From Planctomycetota bacterium (GTDB taxonomy: Bacteria > Planctomycetota > Planctomycetia > Pirellulales > Pirellulaceae): 33,522 bases of DNA. The notes under the pieces are model-generated. The model was not told the origin of the DNA, ran no database searches, and saw nothing but the letters and a program-made list of their open reading frames with translations. Positions 7,566 to 14,711 of the stretch are shown here, piece by piece. The translations under genes were made by a program, and so were the position numbers. The stretch's first letter is position 1, and the number at the start of each line of letters is the position of its first letter. The DNA lies in assembly GCA_026692865.1 (NCBI GenBank), contig JAPLNI010000049.1, forward strand, positions 1 to 33,522. The letters run 5' to 3'.

Positions 7566-9773
7566 CTACAATTTAGGAATTGGCCGTCGTTGCGGCATCT
7601 TGAGCATCTTCATCTTGTCGTCAGCATTTGCTGACGGTGGGTTTGGATTCGGTGGTCGCTTTTTCGGAGGCGTTAGGTCGGTGTAAGAATCCGCCCACGT
7701 CCATCCGATCGGTCGATTCAGCTCTTCATTTGCTAAGTACGCCCAAGGCGTTCCCTCGTGATCCTTCACGACTCCGCTTAAGAGCTTTCCTGCAAACTCG
7801 GCTTCCTTTTCCAGCTTACTACTGACAGAGATTTCTTTGCTCGGAACCAAAGTCCAAGTGTTGTTTCTCGGATCTGTGACCTGCATTCCTCGCTTGGCCT
7901 TAGCGAGCATCAAGTTATAGGTTTCGTTCCGAACTTTAGCTGCGAGCGAGATACCGTAAGAAAGGTCGTAGCTTGCAAGCCATCGCGATGATTTCTCAGA
8001 AGATCGAGCGTTTTCACCTAGTTGTAGCGTGCTTACCAGAGAGTTAAGTCCTGGTTCGAGTCTTGCGGATTCTTGTTGAGCGGTTGTCAAGTCACGGATA
8101 AGTGCCGCGTCATCAGTGGCCACAAACCGCATCTTTGGCTTATCAAGAACGCCAGCCCGGGCCATTTGTGCAGCTTGAATCAACGCAGAACGCAGAGGGC
8201 TCTTGGAAACCTGCTGCATGTAAGCTGCTTCCGTTAGGTAGTCGGGCTTGTACTTTGCCATCTTCTCTGGATCAAAGAACCGCTGCATATATGAGGCGAA
8301 CGCGTCCGTTTGCCCCTTGCTCAGATCGCGGTCGTAACGGCGGTTTGGGTGAATCGTAAAATACATCCCACCCGTCTCATAACAGGCTCGAGAAATGGCA
8401 TAAGGCCCGAATCCAGAATCTAGCATCGGCTCTTCATAAAAATTATCTTCGTAACCAAGCGAGACTCGCTCAGGAAGGATCGTCTCGGGGCCTTGATCGA
8501 TTTGTGCCCACTGAGGCGACTGGTCAAACTTTGGATCCGGGTCTACGTACTTAATGAAAGTCGCTGTACGCCCGAATGGGGCTGGAACGCCGAGAACGTA
8601 GATCGGAATTGCAAACTTTCTACAAAGATCGATCGTTTTGTCGGCTCCTTGAACATCGTCTCCGCGTTCGTCAGTAACGACAATCAGCATCACATTTCGT
8701 TCGGGACCTTTATCACCTTTGGACACTCGAAATGGTTTGTATCGTTCGGCAGCGAGATACAACGCGGAGAAGGTCATTTCGACCCCTGAAGAATCGAGCT
8801 CGATCCCGTCGATGGAACTTCGAATCGTGTCCAAGTCGGCAGTCGGTGTTTTAGTCAAAAGCTGGACTGTTTCACCGAATGAGATTACGCTGGTCAGGAG
8901 CGGTTCATGTTCAAGCTGTTCAGCAGACGATTTCTTATTGCGCGATTGCTGAGCGATTCCGAGTTCTTCATAGATGTGATCAAACCGCTCTCGAATTTCT
9001 GCTCGTCTTCGCATCAACGACGTGGACGCATCAAACAGCCAAACAACGATCGTAGGCCGCTCTTCAATAGAACTCAAAATTTCGGCAGTAATACGATCGA
9101 TTGCCCCGTCGGTGCCATTAACGCCAACGCCCGTGCTACCACGAACCGTTTTCGGAGACTGCACTAAACCCGTAGCGATTTTGATTTGAGTAGGTAAATC
9201 AACCTTCGCATTGATCGTTGGTGGAGTGACTTCAGGAATAGCGATTTCAGAGACATCCGAAACCACTGGAGCGATGCTCAACGCCATCTCCGCAGTGCTC
9301 GTAGAGTTGCTCCCGACCTTCACTTGGGGCGTGTCCGAAACGGCGAATTCTTCAACCAGGTTAAACTCTGGCTCTTCCAAGATTGTCGGCGTGGAGCTGA
9401 TTAACACCGATGGAATCAAATCCGGATTCATTACAATTGGAATTGCAGCCAAGCCGACCAGAAGCCCAACATGGACTAGCATGCTGGTGAAAAACGCCTT
9501 GGTCTCGGTATCGAACCAGCTTTCCGAAGCGTCATCATCTTCTTCCAAAGCGTCGTCTTCAGAAATAGCTTCGCCAGCGATAACTGTTTCGGAAACTCCG
9601 TCTGCACTCGTAACTTGAGCCGACGGCGAGCCGTGCGGCGCCGTTTCGGCAGCAACTTCCGACGGGTTTTCGTTACTAGCGGACATTTTTGACTCAAAAT
9701 TAGCAAAATCCGTCGTCTCCTCGTGGGAGAGGTCGTCATTTTGGTGATCAGCAACATCCAGTCTTTTTAGCAC
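7566..9773 (-). CDS. Membrane-anchored von Willebrand factor A domain protein
   Basis: 735 residues from a GTG at 9773; an alternative ATG at 9686 removes 29 residues, and neither has a strong ribosome site. The N-terminal ~85 residues are acidic and Ser/Glu-rich, and end in a run of Asp/Glu. One transmembrane helix spans about residues 94-116 (FFTSMLVHVGLLVGLAAIPI). A VWA domain covers about 238-430, with the MIDAS start D-A-S-T-S at 248-252 (VVWLFDASTSL), later TDERGDD and YVLGVP. The C-terminal ~300 residues have no recognised domain and end in a Pro/Asn/Lys-rich tail. The topology suggests an acidic cytoplasmic N-terminus and an exported VWA part that binds a partner through a metal ion. 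The gene is alone; its function is unknown. Confidence 0.85.
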   Translation of the reverse strand: MLKRLDVADHQNDDLSHEETTDFANFESKMSASNENPSEVAAETAPHGSPSAQVTSADGVSETVIAGEAISEDDALEEDDDASESWFDTETKAFFTSMLVHVGLLVGLAAIPIVMNPDLIPSVLISSTPTILEEPEFNLVEEFAVSDTPQVKVGSNSTSTAEMALSIAPVVSDVSEIAIPEVTPPTINAKVDLPTQIKIATGLVQSPKTVRGSTGVGVNGTDGAIDRITAEILSSIEERPTIVVWLFDASTSLMRRRAEIRERFDHIYEELGIAQQSRNKKSSAEQLEHEPLLTSVISFGETVQLLTKTPTADLDTIRSSIDGIELDSSGVEMTFSALYLAAERYKPFRVSKGDKGPERNVMLIVVTDERGDDVQGADKTIDLCRKFAIPIYVLGVPAPFGRTATFIKYVDPDPKFDQSPQWAQIDQGPETILPERVSLGYEDNFYEEPMLDSGFGPYAISRACYETGGMYFTIHPNRRYDRDLSKGQTDAFASYMQRFFDPEKMAKYKPDYLTEAAYMQQVSKSPLRSALIQAAQMARAGVLDKPKMRFVATDDAALIRDLTTAQQESARLEPGLNSLVSTLQLGENARSSEKSSRWLASYDLSYGISLAAKVRNETYNLMLAKAKRGMQVTDPRNNTWTLVPSKEISVSSKLEKEAEFAGKLLSGVVKDHEGTPWAYLANEELNRPIGWTWADSYTDLTPPKKRPPNPNPPSANADDKMKMLKMPQRRPIPKL

Positions 9774-10073
9774 GCTTGCACCCTAACCGATTGCTGGGCT
9801 TGAAGTTTCAACGACAACATCCGAGTGACATCTTGGTTCGGACTATCCATTAGAGTCGCCTTCCGAATGAATTGTCGCCTTAAATCCGTCCTGAATCAAG
9901 CAATCTACTAAATAAAAGCCACTTCCCAGCCCACATTTCTTCGGCAGGGAAACCCACGCAACAACGAAAAGTTCAAGAAAAACACTAATTGACATGAACC
10001 AACTATCCGACGATAACCTTCGTAATCGCTGCCAAAAGTCCTCTCTAGGACTAAGGCCAAAATGCAAGCTTCC
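9774..10073. other. Intergenic region upstream of VWA gene and tRNA-Ser
   Basis: No supported gene. Short minus-strand frames here do not resemble proteins, and one is an antisense reading of the tRNA. The region must hold the promoters of the VWA gene (minus) and tRNA-Ser (plus), but no clear hexamer pair was identified. Confidence 0.4.
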
Positions 10074-10160
10074 GGAGAGGTGGCAGAGCGGTTTATTGCA
10101 CCGGTCTTGAAAACCGGAGACGTCGAAAGGCGTCCGTGGGTTCGAATCCCTCCCTCTCCG
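10074..10160 (+). tRNA. tRNA-Ser (UGA)
   Basis: A class II tRNA of 87 nt. The acceptor GGAGAGG (10074-10080) pairs with CCTCTCC (10153-10159), with discriminator G at 10160. The anticodon arm CCGGTCTTGAAAACCGG shows anticodon TGA, and the variable arm GACGTCGAAAGGCGTC is long. The T-arm is GTGGGTTCGAATCCCTC. No CCA is encoded. It forms the upstream border of the restriction-modification-like accessory block, and tRNA-Ser genes are frequent integration sites. Confidence 0.97.
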
Positions 10161-10636
10161 CTCTTTCTTGCTCTTCGCTCTTTCTTGTCGAACGCCTGGC
10201 AGCAGTCAACGTTGCAAACCTCGATTGAGACATCAAATTGATCGAGCAATCAAGCATCTCCGGCCAGTAGATTTGGAGTGTAAAGCTGATTTGAGCTATT
10301 TCTAACCTATTTCTTCGCAGCGGAAGCTATCTAGCCGATCTAGAAGTGGAAGACTCAGCCGTTGATGCAGACCCGGGACGAAATCGGGAACGTTCCCGGC
10401 AGCGGCTTTACGATGCGATTTTGAGTCGCAATGACGCTCGGTTGCTTGAGAGTACGGAGCGAATGGGGCGGTCTGATATCCAGGCGGACACCGATCGGTT
10501 TCTTCGTTCCTCGTCCAGCCATTATCAAGGGCGTGTACGCGGGTATATTTCAATGACCGAGAAATAGGCAGGATTCTTTGAAACGGCAGGCACTCTCGGC
10601 TTTCACAAAGGTTACCCACCAGAAAATTCTTCAGAC
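10161..10636. other. Intergenic region between tRNA-Ser and the R-M-like block
   Basis: No gene can be supported. A GTG-initiated frame at 10346-10567 encodes a hydrophilic, Arg/Ser-rich 73-residue peptide without recognised family or ribosome site. It could be the remnant of a larger gene. A repeated CTCTTTCTTG (10161-10170 and 10178-10187) follows the tRNA. No integrase and no duplicated tRNA end were found. Confidence 0.4.
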
Positions 10637-12370
10637 ATGTTTGAACAGGCCTTTAAGAATATCGACGATGTCCTTTGGAAGGATGCTGGTTGTACAAGCG
10701 AGCTCGACTACACCGAGCAGACCTCTTGGCTGCTGTTTCTGAAATATCTTGATGGCCTGGAACAAGATAAAGCTGACGAGGCGGCCCTCGAAGGTAAAAA
10801 GTACGTCTACATTCTCGAGAAACCTTATCGCTGGGAATCCTGGGCAGCACCGAAGTCCAAAGGCGGTCAGATCGACCACAACAAAACCACAACGGGTGAC
10901 GATCTTCGCGACTTCGTCAACGGGAAACTCTTTCCCTACCTCCACGGCTTTAAGCAGAAGGCCACTAGCCCGAACACCATTGAATACAAGATTGGCGAAA
11001 TCTTCAGCGAGATCAAGAACCGCATTCAAAGCGGCTACAACTTTCGTGAGATCATCGACCACATCGACGAACTGCGCTTTGGTTCTCAGGTCAAGAAGCA
11101 CGAGCTATCTCATCTGTATGAAGCAAAGATCAAGAACATGGGGAACGCCGGGCGCAACGGAGGCGAGTACTACACGCCCCGTCCACTCGAGCGTGCCATT
11201 ATCCAAGTCGTGCGCCCGAAGTTAGGCGAAACCATTTACGACGGTGCTGGAGGATCGATGGGCTTTCTTTGCGAAGCCTTTGATTATCTTCGAAAGCAGA
11301 ATCCCAAACGCACCACGGCGCAGGATCTTGCTCTCCAGGAACGCACCTTCTATGGCAAGGAAAAGAAATCTCTTGCCTACGTCATTGGCATCATGAACAT
11401 GATTCTGCATGGCATCGAAGCCCCCAACATCATCCACACCAACACGCTCGCCGATAACATCTCCGACAAGCTGTGTCGTGAAAATGACCTGATTCTTTGC
11501 GTGCGAGGATCAACCACTGGCAAGATGAATATTGCCGCTTTCGATGCTTGCATCGGGCGCGGAGTAGCCGCGATTCGTGCGAAACAATATCAGCCTTGGA
11601 TCAATCATTTCATCAGTTCAAAGACCGACGAAATACATGGACTGGGGACTGGCGCGACTTTTCCCAATATTTCAACAGCCGCATTGGCGAACCTCCCGAT
11701 CAATGTTCCCCCTCTAGCCGAGCAGCGGCGGATTGTTGGGATTCTCGACGAAGCGTTTGAGGGCCTCGCCATCGCCAAAGCCAACTCCCAGCAGAACCTC
11801 CAAAACGCCCGAGCTCTGTTTGAAAGCCACCTGCAAGCCGTCTTCACCCAACGCGACGTCGGATGGGTGGAGACGACGCTCGATAAGATTTCGACCAATC
11901 TCGACAGCAAGCGAATTCCTATCACGAAAGGCGTTAGGTCGAGCGGCGAATATCCGTACTACGGAGCGTCGGGAATCGTCGATTACGTCGCGGACTACAT
12001 CTTCGACGGGGATACGCTCTTGATTTCGGAAGACGGCGCGAACTTGCTCGCACGATCAACACCAATCGCGTTCTCCGTCATGGGCAAATACTGGGTCAAC
12101 AACCACGCCCACATTCTGAAGTTCAACGAGATGGCGACACAGCGGTTCGTCGAGTTCTACTTGGGCAGCATCACTCTGGATGAGTACATCACCGGAGCAG
12201 CGCAACCGAAGCTGAATCAGAAAGCTCTGAATTCGATTCCCATTCCCAAGAGCATCGACGCGCAGACGAAGATCGTTGACAGCCTCGAATCCCTTTACCA
12301 GCGCAAGCTCGCCGCGCTCGACGAGTTGAAAAAGTCGCTGCTGCACCGAGCCTTCAGCGGAGAACTTTAA
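10637..12370 (+). CDS. Chimeric type I R-M protein: HsdM N-half fused in frame to HsdS C-part
   Basis: 577 residues. Residues 1-277 match a type I methylase subunit: the HsdM N-terminal helical domain (MFEQAFKNIDDVLWKDAG), the GGEYYTPRPL start of the methylase domain, and AdoMet motif I YDGAGGSMGFLCEAF at 201-215. Just after NTLADNISD (269-277), where HsdM would continue to its NPPF/Y catalytic motif, the frame continues as HsdS. It shows the end of a target recognition domain (ENDLILCVRGSTTGKMNIA), the central conserved region PPLAEQRRIVGILDEAF (from ~358), a complete second recognition domain, and the C-terminal helix ending SLLHRAFSGEL. About half of HsdM and a third of HsdS are missing. 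With no motif IV, methylation is not expected. The join keeps frame at about 11466-11480. It is a deletion fusion, pseudogene or assembly join. Confidence 0.8.
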   Translation: MFEQAFKNIDDVLWKDAGCTSELDYTEQTSWLLFLKYLDGLEQDKADEAALEGKKYVYILEKPYRWESWAAPKSKGGQIDHNKTTTGDDLRDFVNGKLFPYLHGFKQKATSPNTIEYKIGEIFSEIKNRIQSGYNFREIIDHIDELRFGSQVKKHELSHLYEAKIKNMGNAGRNGGEYYTPRPLERAIIQVVRPKLGETIYDGAGGSMGFLCEAFDYLRKQNPKRTTAQDLALQERTFYGKEKKSLAYVIGIMNMILHGIEAPNIIHTNTLADNISDKLCRENDLILCVRGSTTGKMNIAAFDACIGRGVAAIRAKQYQPWINHFISSKTDEIHGLGTGATFPNISTAALANLPINVPPLAEQRRIVGILDEAFEGLAIAKANSQQNLQNARALFESHLQAVFTQRDVGWVETTLDKISTNLDSKRIPITKGVRSSGEYPYYGASGIVDYVADYIFDGDTLLISEDGANLLARSTPIAFSVMGKYWVNNHAHILKFNEMATQRFVEFYLGSITLDEYITGAAQPKLNQKALNSIPIPKSIDAQTKIVDSLESLYQRKLAALDELKKSLLHRAFSGEL

Positions 12371-12383
12371 CCCAAGAAACACT

Positions 12384-12833
12384 ATGACTATTCAAACCGG
12401 CGGTAAACAGATTCTACTTCATGGCCTGTTCCTCATTCTGGCTGGGCTGGTCTTTGGCTTTGCCCCGCCCTTGACGCCGTATCCACGGCTCGCACTCGGA
12501 GCGCACATCCAGTTTGTCACCAATGGCATGTTGTTTGTGTTGCTGGCGATCGTCGTGCTCAAGGTGCCCCACCGCGCCGGCACAGGGTCGGTCCGGGTGA
12601 TGTTGGTGTCGGCGTGGCTGACGTGGCTCATGGCCTTGTCCGAGGCCGCCAATGCGTGGTGGGGTGCCAACCAGATGCTGCCGATCGCGGCCAAGCAGGC
12701 CGGAGCAACGGGGGCGACTGCCTGGCAGGAAGCCGTGGTGAAACTGTGTCATCTCCCCGCGGCACTGGGGCTGATCCTCTCGCTATCTCTGCTGATCATC
12801 GGCATCTTGAAACACCGCGAACCGGCTGAATAG
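12384..12833 (+). CDS. Four-helix membrane protein, hydroxylaminobenzene-mutase-like
   Basis: 149 residues with four hydrophobic helices (about 10-27, 45-62, 74-92 and 118-143). The motifs G-A-H-I-Q-F-x3-N-G-M (40-49), WLMALSEAANAWWGA, and TAWQEAVV before the last helix are reminiscent of (hydroxyamino)benzene mutases and related small isomerase-like membrane proteins. That assignment is by motif memory and is moderate. The gene starts 14 nt after the HsdM-HsdS chimera and ends 11 nt before an HsdR-like start, so it sits inside the R-M-like block. It looks richer in G+C than the flanking genes, which suggests transfer from another genome. Confidence 0.65.
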   Translation: MTIQTGGKQILLHGLFLILAGLVFGFAPPLTPYPRLALGAHIQFVTNGMLFVLLAIVVLKVPHRAGTGSVRVMLVSAWLTWLMALSEAANAWWGANQMLPIAAKQAGATGATAWQEAVVKLCHLPAALGLILSLSLLIIGILKHREPAE

Positions 12834-12843
12834 GAAGATCGCC

Positions 12844-12939
12844 ATGAACAAAGCCGAAATCCGCGCCGAACATATCGACCGCGTGCTCTACAAATTGAAA
12901 ACAACGCTGCTGCACCGAGCCTTCAGTGGGCAACTTTAG
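12844..12939 (+). pseudogene. Residual 32-codon frame: HsdR-like start joined to HsdS tail
   Basis: The frame begins MNKAEIRAEHID, which resembles the usual N-terminus of EcoEI-type HsdR restriction subunits. It then runs directly into LKTTLLHRAFSGQL, the HsdS C-terminal signature. The DNA from 12905 repeats 22 identical bases of the hsdS end at 12336-12357. This is probably the scar of one or more deletions that removed nearly all of an hsdR and a second hsdS. It is too short for an R-M function. The assignment of the first 12 residues to HsdR rests on family memory and should be checked by search. Confidence 0.65.
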
Positions 12940-12948
12940 GGACTTCCC

Positions 12949-14094
12949 ATGACCGACGAGACACCACAATCCGAAATCATTTTTTACCAGACCGAAGATG
13001 GGCGGACCCGCATCCAATGCCGGTTTGAGAACGAGACGATATGGCTGACTCAGTTGCTCATTGCGGAGCTATTTCAAGTCACTGTCCCGACGGTCAATGA
13101 GCATCTCAAAGGGATTTTTGAAGATGGCGAACAGGATGCTGTGGCAACTATTCGGAAATTCCGAATAGTTCGAATGGAAGGCAAACGAGAGGTTTCCCGC
13201 GAAATCGAACACTACAATCTCGCCGCCATTCTCGCCGTAGGCTACCGCGTCCGTAGCCTCCGCGGCACTCAATTCCGACAATGTGCGACAGCTCGTTTGA
13301 GCGAATATCTGGTGAAGGGCTTTGTCATGGACGACGAACCGATCGAAGAGGATCCTTGCGAAAAATGCGGCGAGAATCCATGCGTATGCGAGAAGGAACC
13401 GCCGAAGCCATGCAAGACGTGCGGGCTACGGCCTTGCGAATGTCCGCCGAAGGTTTGCTCGAAGTGCAGTCAAACTCCGTGCGCGTGTGAGAGCCAGCCC
13501 ACGAAGAAAATCCTAATCAAGCTCGCAGATGGCAAGCACCGCAAAATTCAGCACATGATGTCGACAACGTTCTGGCACCCAGACGGAACACCGATGTCGG
13601 CCCAGCAATTCATCGAAAGCCTCTACGGTAAGTATCCCGAGTTCTTCCGTGACGAAGCCGAACTATGCGATCTTTGGAGTGCTCCGGACATGCGTTCGAA
13701 GCTATTGGGAGGATTGGAAGAAAAGGGTTTCGGTTTGGACCAAATGATTGAGATGCAGAAAATCATCGATGCTGAAAAGAGCGATCTATTCGACGTCCTA
13801 GCTTATGTTGCTTTCACGCTTGAGCCGCTTACTCGCGAAGAGCGAGTAGCAAGAGCCCAACTAGAAATCCAAACTCACTTCGGAAGCAAGCAAGTATTCC
13901 TGAACTTCGTTCTAGCGCATTACGTGAAAGAAGGCGTTGGCGAACTGGATCAGAAGAAACTCAGTCCGTTACTCAAACTCAAGTACAACCACGCCATCAA
14001 GGACGCGATCGCCGATCTCGGACAGCCCGAAGAGATAGGAAGAATATTCGCGGGCTTTCAGAAGTACCTGTATGTGGAAGTGGCTTGCGGTTGA
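12949..14094 (+). CDS. Chimeric protein: RhuM-like N-terminus fused to HsdR C-terminal domain
   Basis: 381 residues. Residues 1-130 follow the RhuM/virulence-protein family: IIFYQTEDGRTRIQCRFEN, ETIWLTQLLIAELFQV, YNLAAILAVGYRVRSLRGTQ, LSEYLVKGFVMDDE. A normal RhuM protein continues for ~200 residues more. Here it passes in frame into three C-x2-C-x3-P-C-x-C units (137-147, 155-165, 170-180), then KLADGKHRKIQHMMSTTFW and IIDAEKSDLFDVLAYVAFTL. The latter match the C-terminal domain of EcoEI-type HsdR, which contacts the methylase. No helicase or nuclease motifs are present. It may be a deletion fusion of neighbouring rhuM and hsdR, and probably cannot restrict DNA. Confidence 0.75.
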   Translation: MTDETPQSEIIFYQTEDGRTRIQCRFENETIWLTQLLIAELFQVTVPTVNEHLKGIFEDGEQDAVATIRKFRIVRMEGKREVSREIEHYNLAAILAVGYRVRSLRGTQFRQCATARLSEYLVKGFVMDDEPIEEDPCEKCGENPCVCEKEPPKPCKTCGLRPCECPPKVCSKCSQTPCACESQPTKKILIKLADGKHRKIQHMMSTTFWHPDGTPMSAQQFIESLYGKYPEFFRDEAELCDLWSAPDMRSKLLGGLEEKGFGLDQMIEMQKIIDAEKSDLFDVLAYVAFTLEPLTREERVARAQLEIQTHFGSKQVFLNFVLAHYVKEGVGELDQKKLSPLLKLKYNHAIKDAIADLGQPEEIGRIFAGFQKYLYVEVACG

Positions 14095-14637
14095 GTCAGG
14101 TGGGGATTAAGTGCAAAACGTCTCACTCATTTGTTAGTCCGTGCGTAAGCGTCCGTTCGGTGGACCGGTAACAACTAGATGACGACCGCCACCTGGGAAA
14201 ATAGACTATAGTTCTGGATTACTCGAGATAGAAAATGAGCTTTGGAACTCCCCACAAAAAGTTGACAGTGGACCGGTGTTAACTTCTGGGTAAAGTCATC
14301 TATTGAAGAGTCGCTTATTCAGGACCTTCCAATAAAGGCAGGGGGTTGAAATCTGCCTGCATATGAGCAGCTATCGGTCGCTAAATACTCCGCAGCCAGC
14401 CGTTGGTACTTCTTTTTCGATTCGGGAGTGCCTTAGGGACCTAAGAGATGGTCCTTACCCGCGATTGTGACTCGGGCCGCTCCCGAAGAGTGTTTCCTGT
14501 AACTTGTTAGAAGCATTCAGATTGCTCCTTTTCTTACCAAACCGGGAAAGTTCCCGATTTGAGGTTTGAAAAAAGTGCGCACTGAAGACGATCTTCAGGT
14601 TACGTTTTATCAACGAATCGCTTGATATTCTTAACAA
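14095..14637. other. Intergenic region downstream of the R-M-like block
   Basis: No supported gene; a 60-residue minus-strand frame here looks random. The decamer GTGGACCGGT occurs twice (14160-14169 and 14269-14278), each followed by an AAC-containing stretch. The region may hold the distal junction of the accessory block, but no attachment-site duplication was recognised. Confidence 0.4.
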
Positions 14638-14711
14638 TAGCGAAGACTGGACTTGAACCAGCGACCCACGGCTTATGAAGCCGTTGCTCTAACCAACTGA
14701 GCTACTTCGCC
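14638..14711 (-). tRNA. tRNA-Met (CAU)
   Basis: Minus strand, 5' end at 14711. The acceptor GGCGAAG pairs with CTTCGCT, with discriminator A. The D-arm is AGCTCAGTTGGTTAGAGC. The anticodon stem ACGGC/GCCGT encloses TTCATAA, anticodon CAT, and the T-arm is GCTGG TTCAAGT CCAGT. No CCA is encoded. The first acceptor pair is G-U, so it is not an initiator-type C-A mismatch. Elongator methionine is most likely; an isoleucine tRNA modified at CAU by TilS cannot be excluded. Confidence 0.93.

Larger units (their letters stand above)
12336..12939 (+). repeat. Direct repeat of the hsdS 3' end
   Basis: The hsdS-terminal segment beginning CGCTGCTGCACCGAGCC occurs at 12336 and again at 12905. It has 22 identical bases and then near-identity through the stop codon. 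The two copies bracket the small membrane-protein gene. They show that two hsdS ends once existed here and could serve as recombination substrates. Confidence 0.8.

Noticed and set aside
9908-10249. Minus-strand frame containing GGIRTHGRLSTSPVFKTGAI
   Set aside because: This is the well-known false protein produced by translating the antisense of tRNA-Ser; the tRNA at 10074-10160 explains it.
10346-10567. GTG-initiated 73-residue frame after tRNA-Ser
   Set aside because: Hydrophilic with no family resemblance and no ribosome site. A gene remnant is possible but cannot be supported.
10302-10619. 105-residue minus-strand frame
   Set aside because: Composition looks random and it overlaps the opposite-strand frame in the same spacer; no recognisable motif.
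14262-14296. TTGACA followed by TAAAGT as promoter
   Set aside because: The spacing is 23 bp, too long for a sigma-70 promoter, and no plus-strand gene follows.
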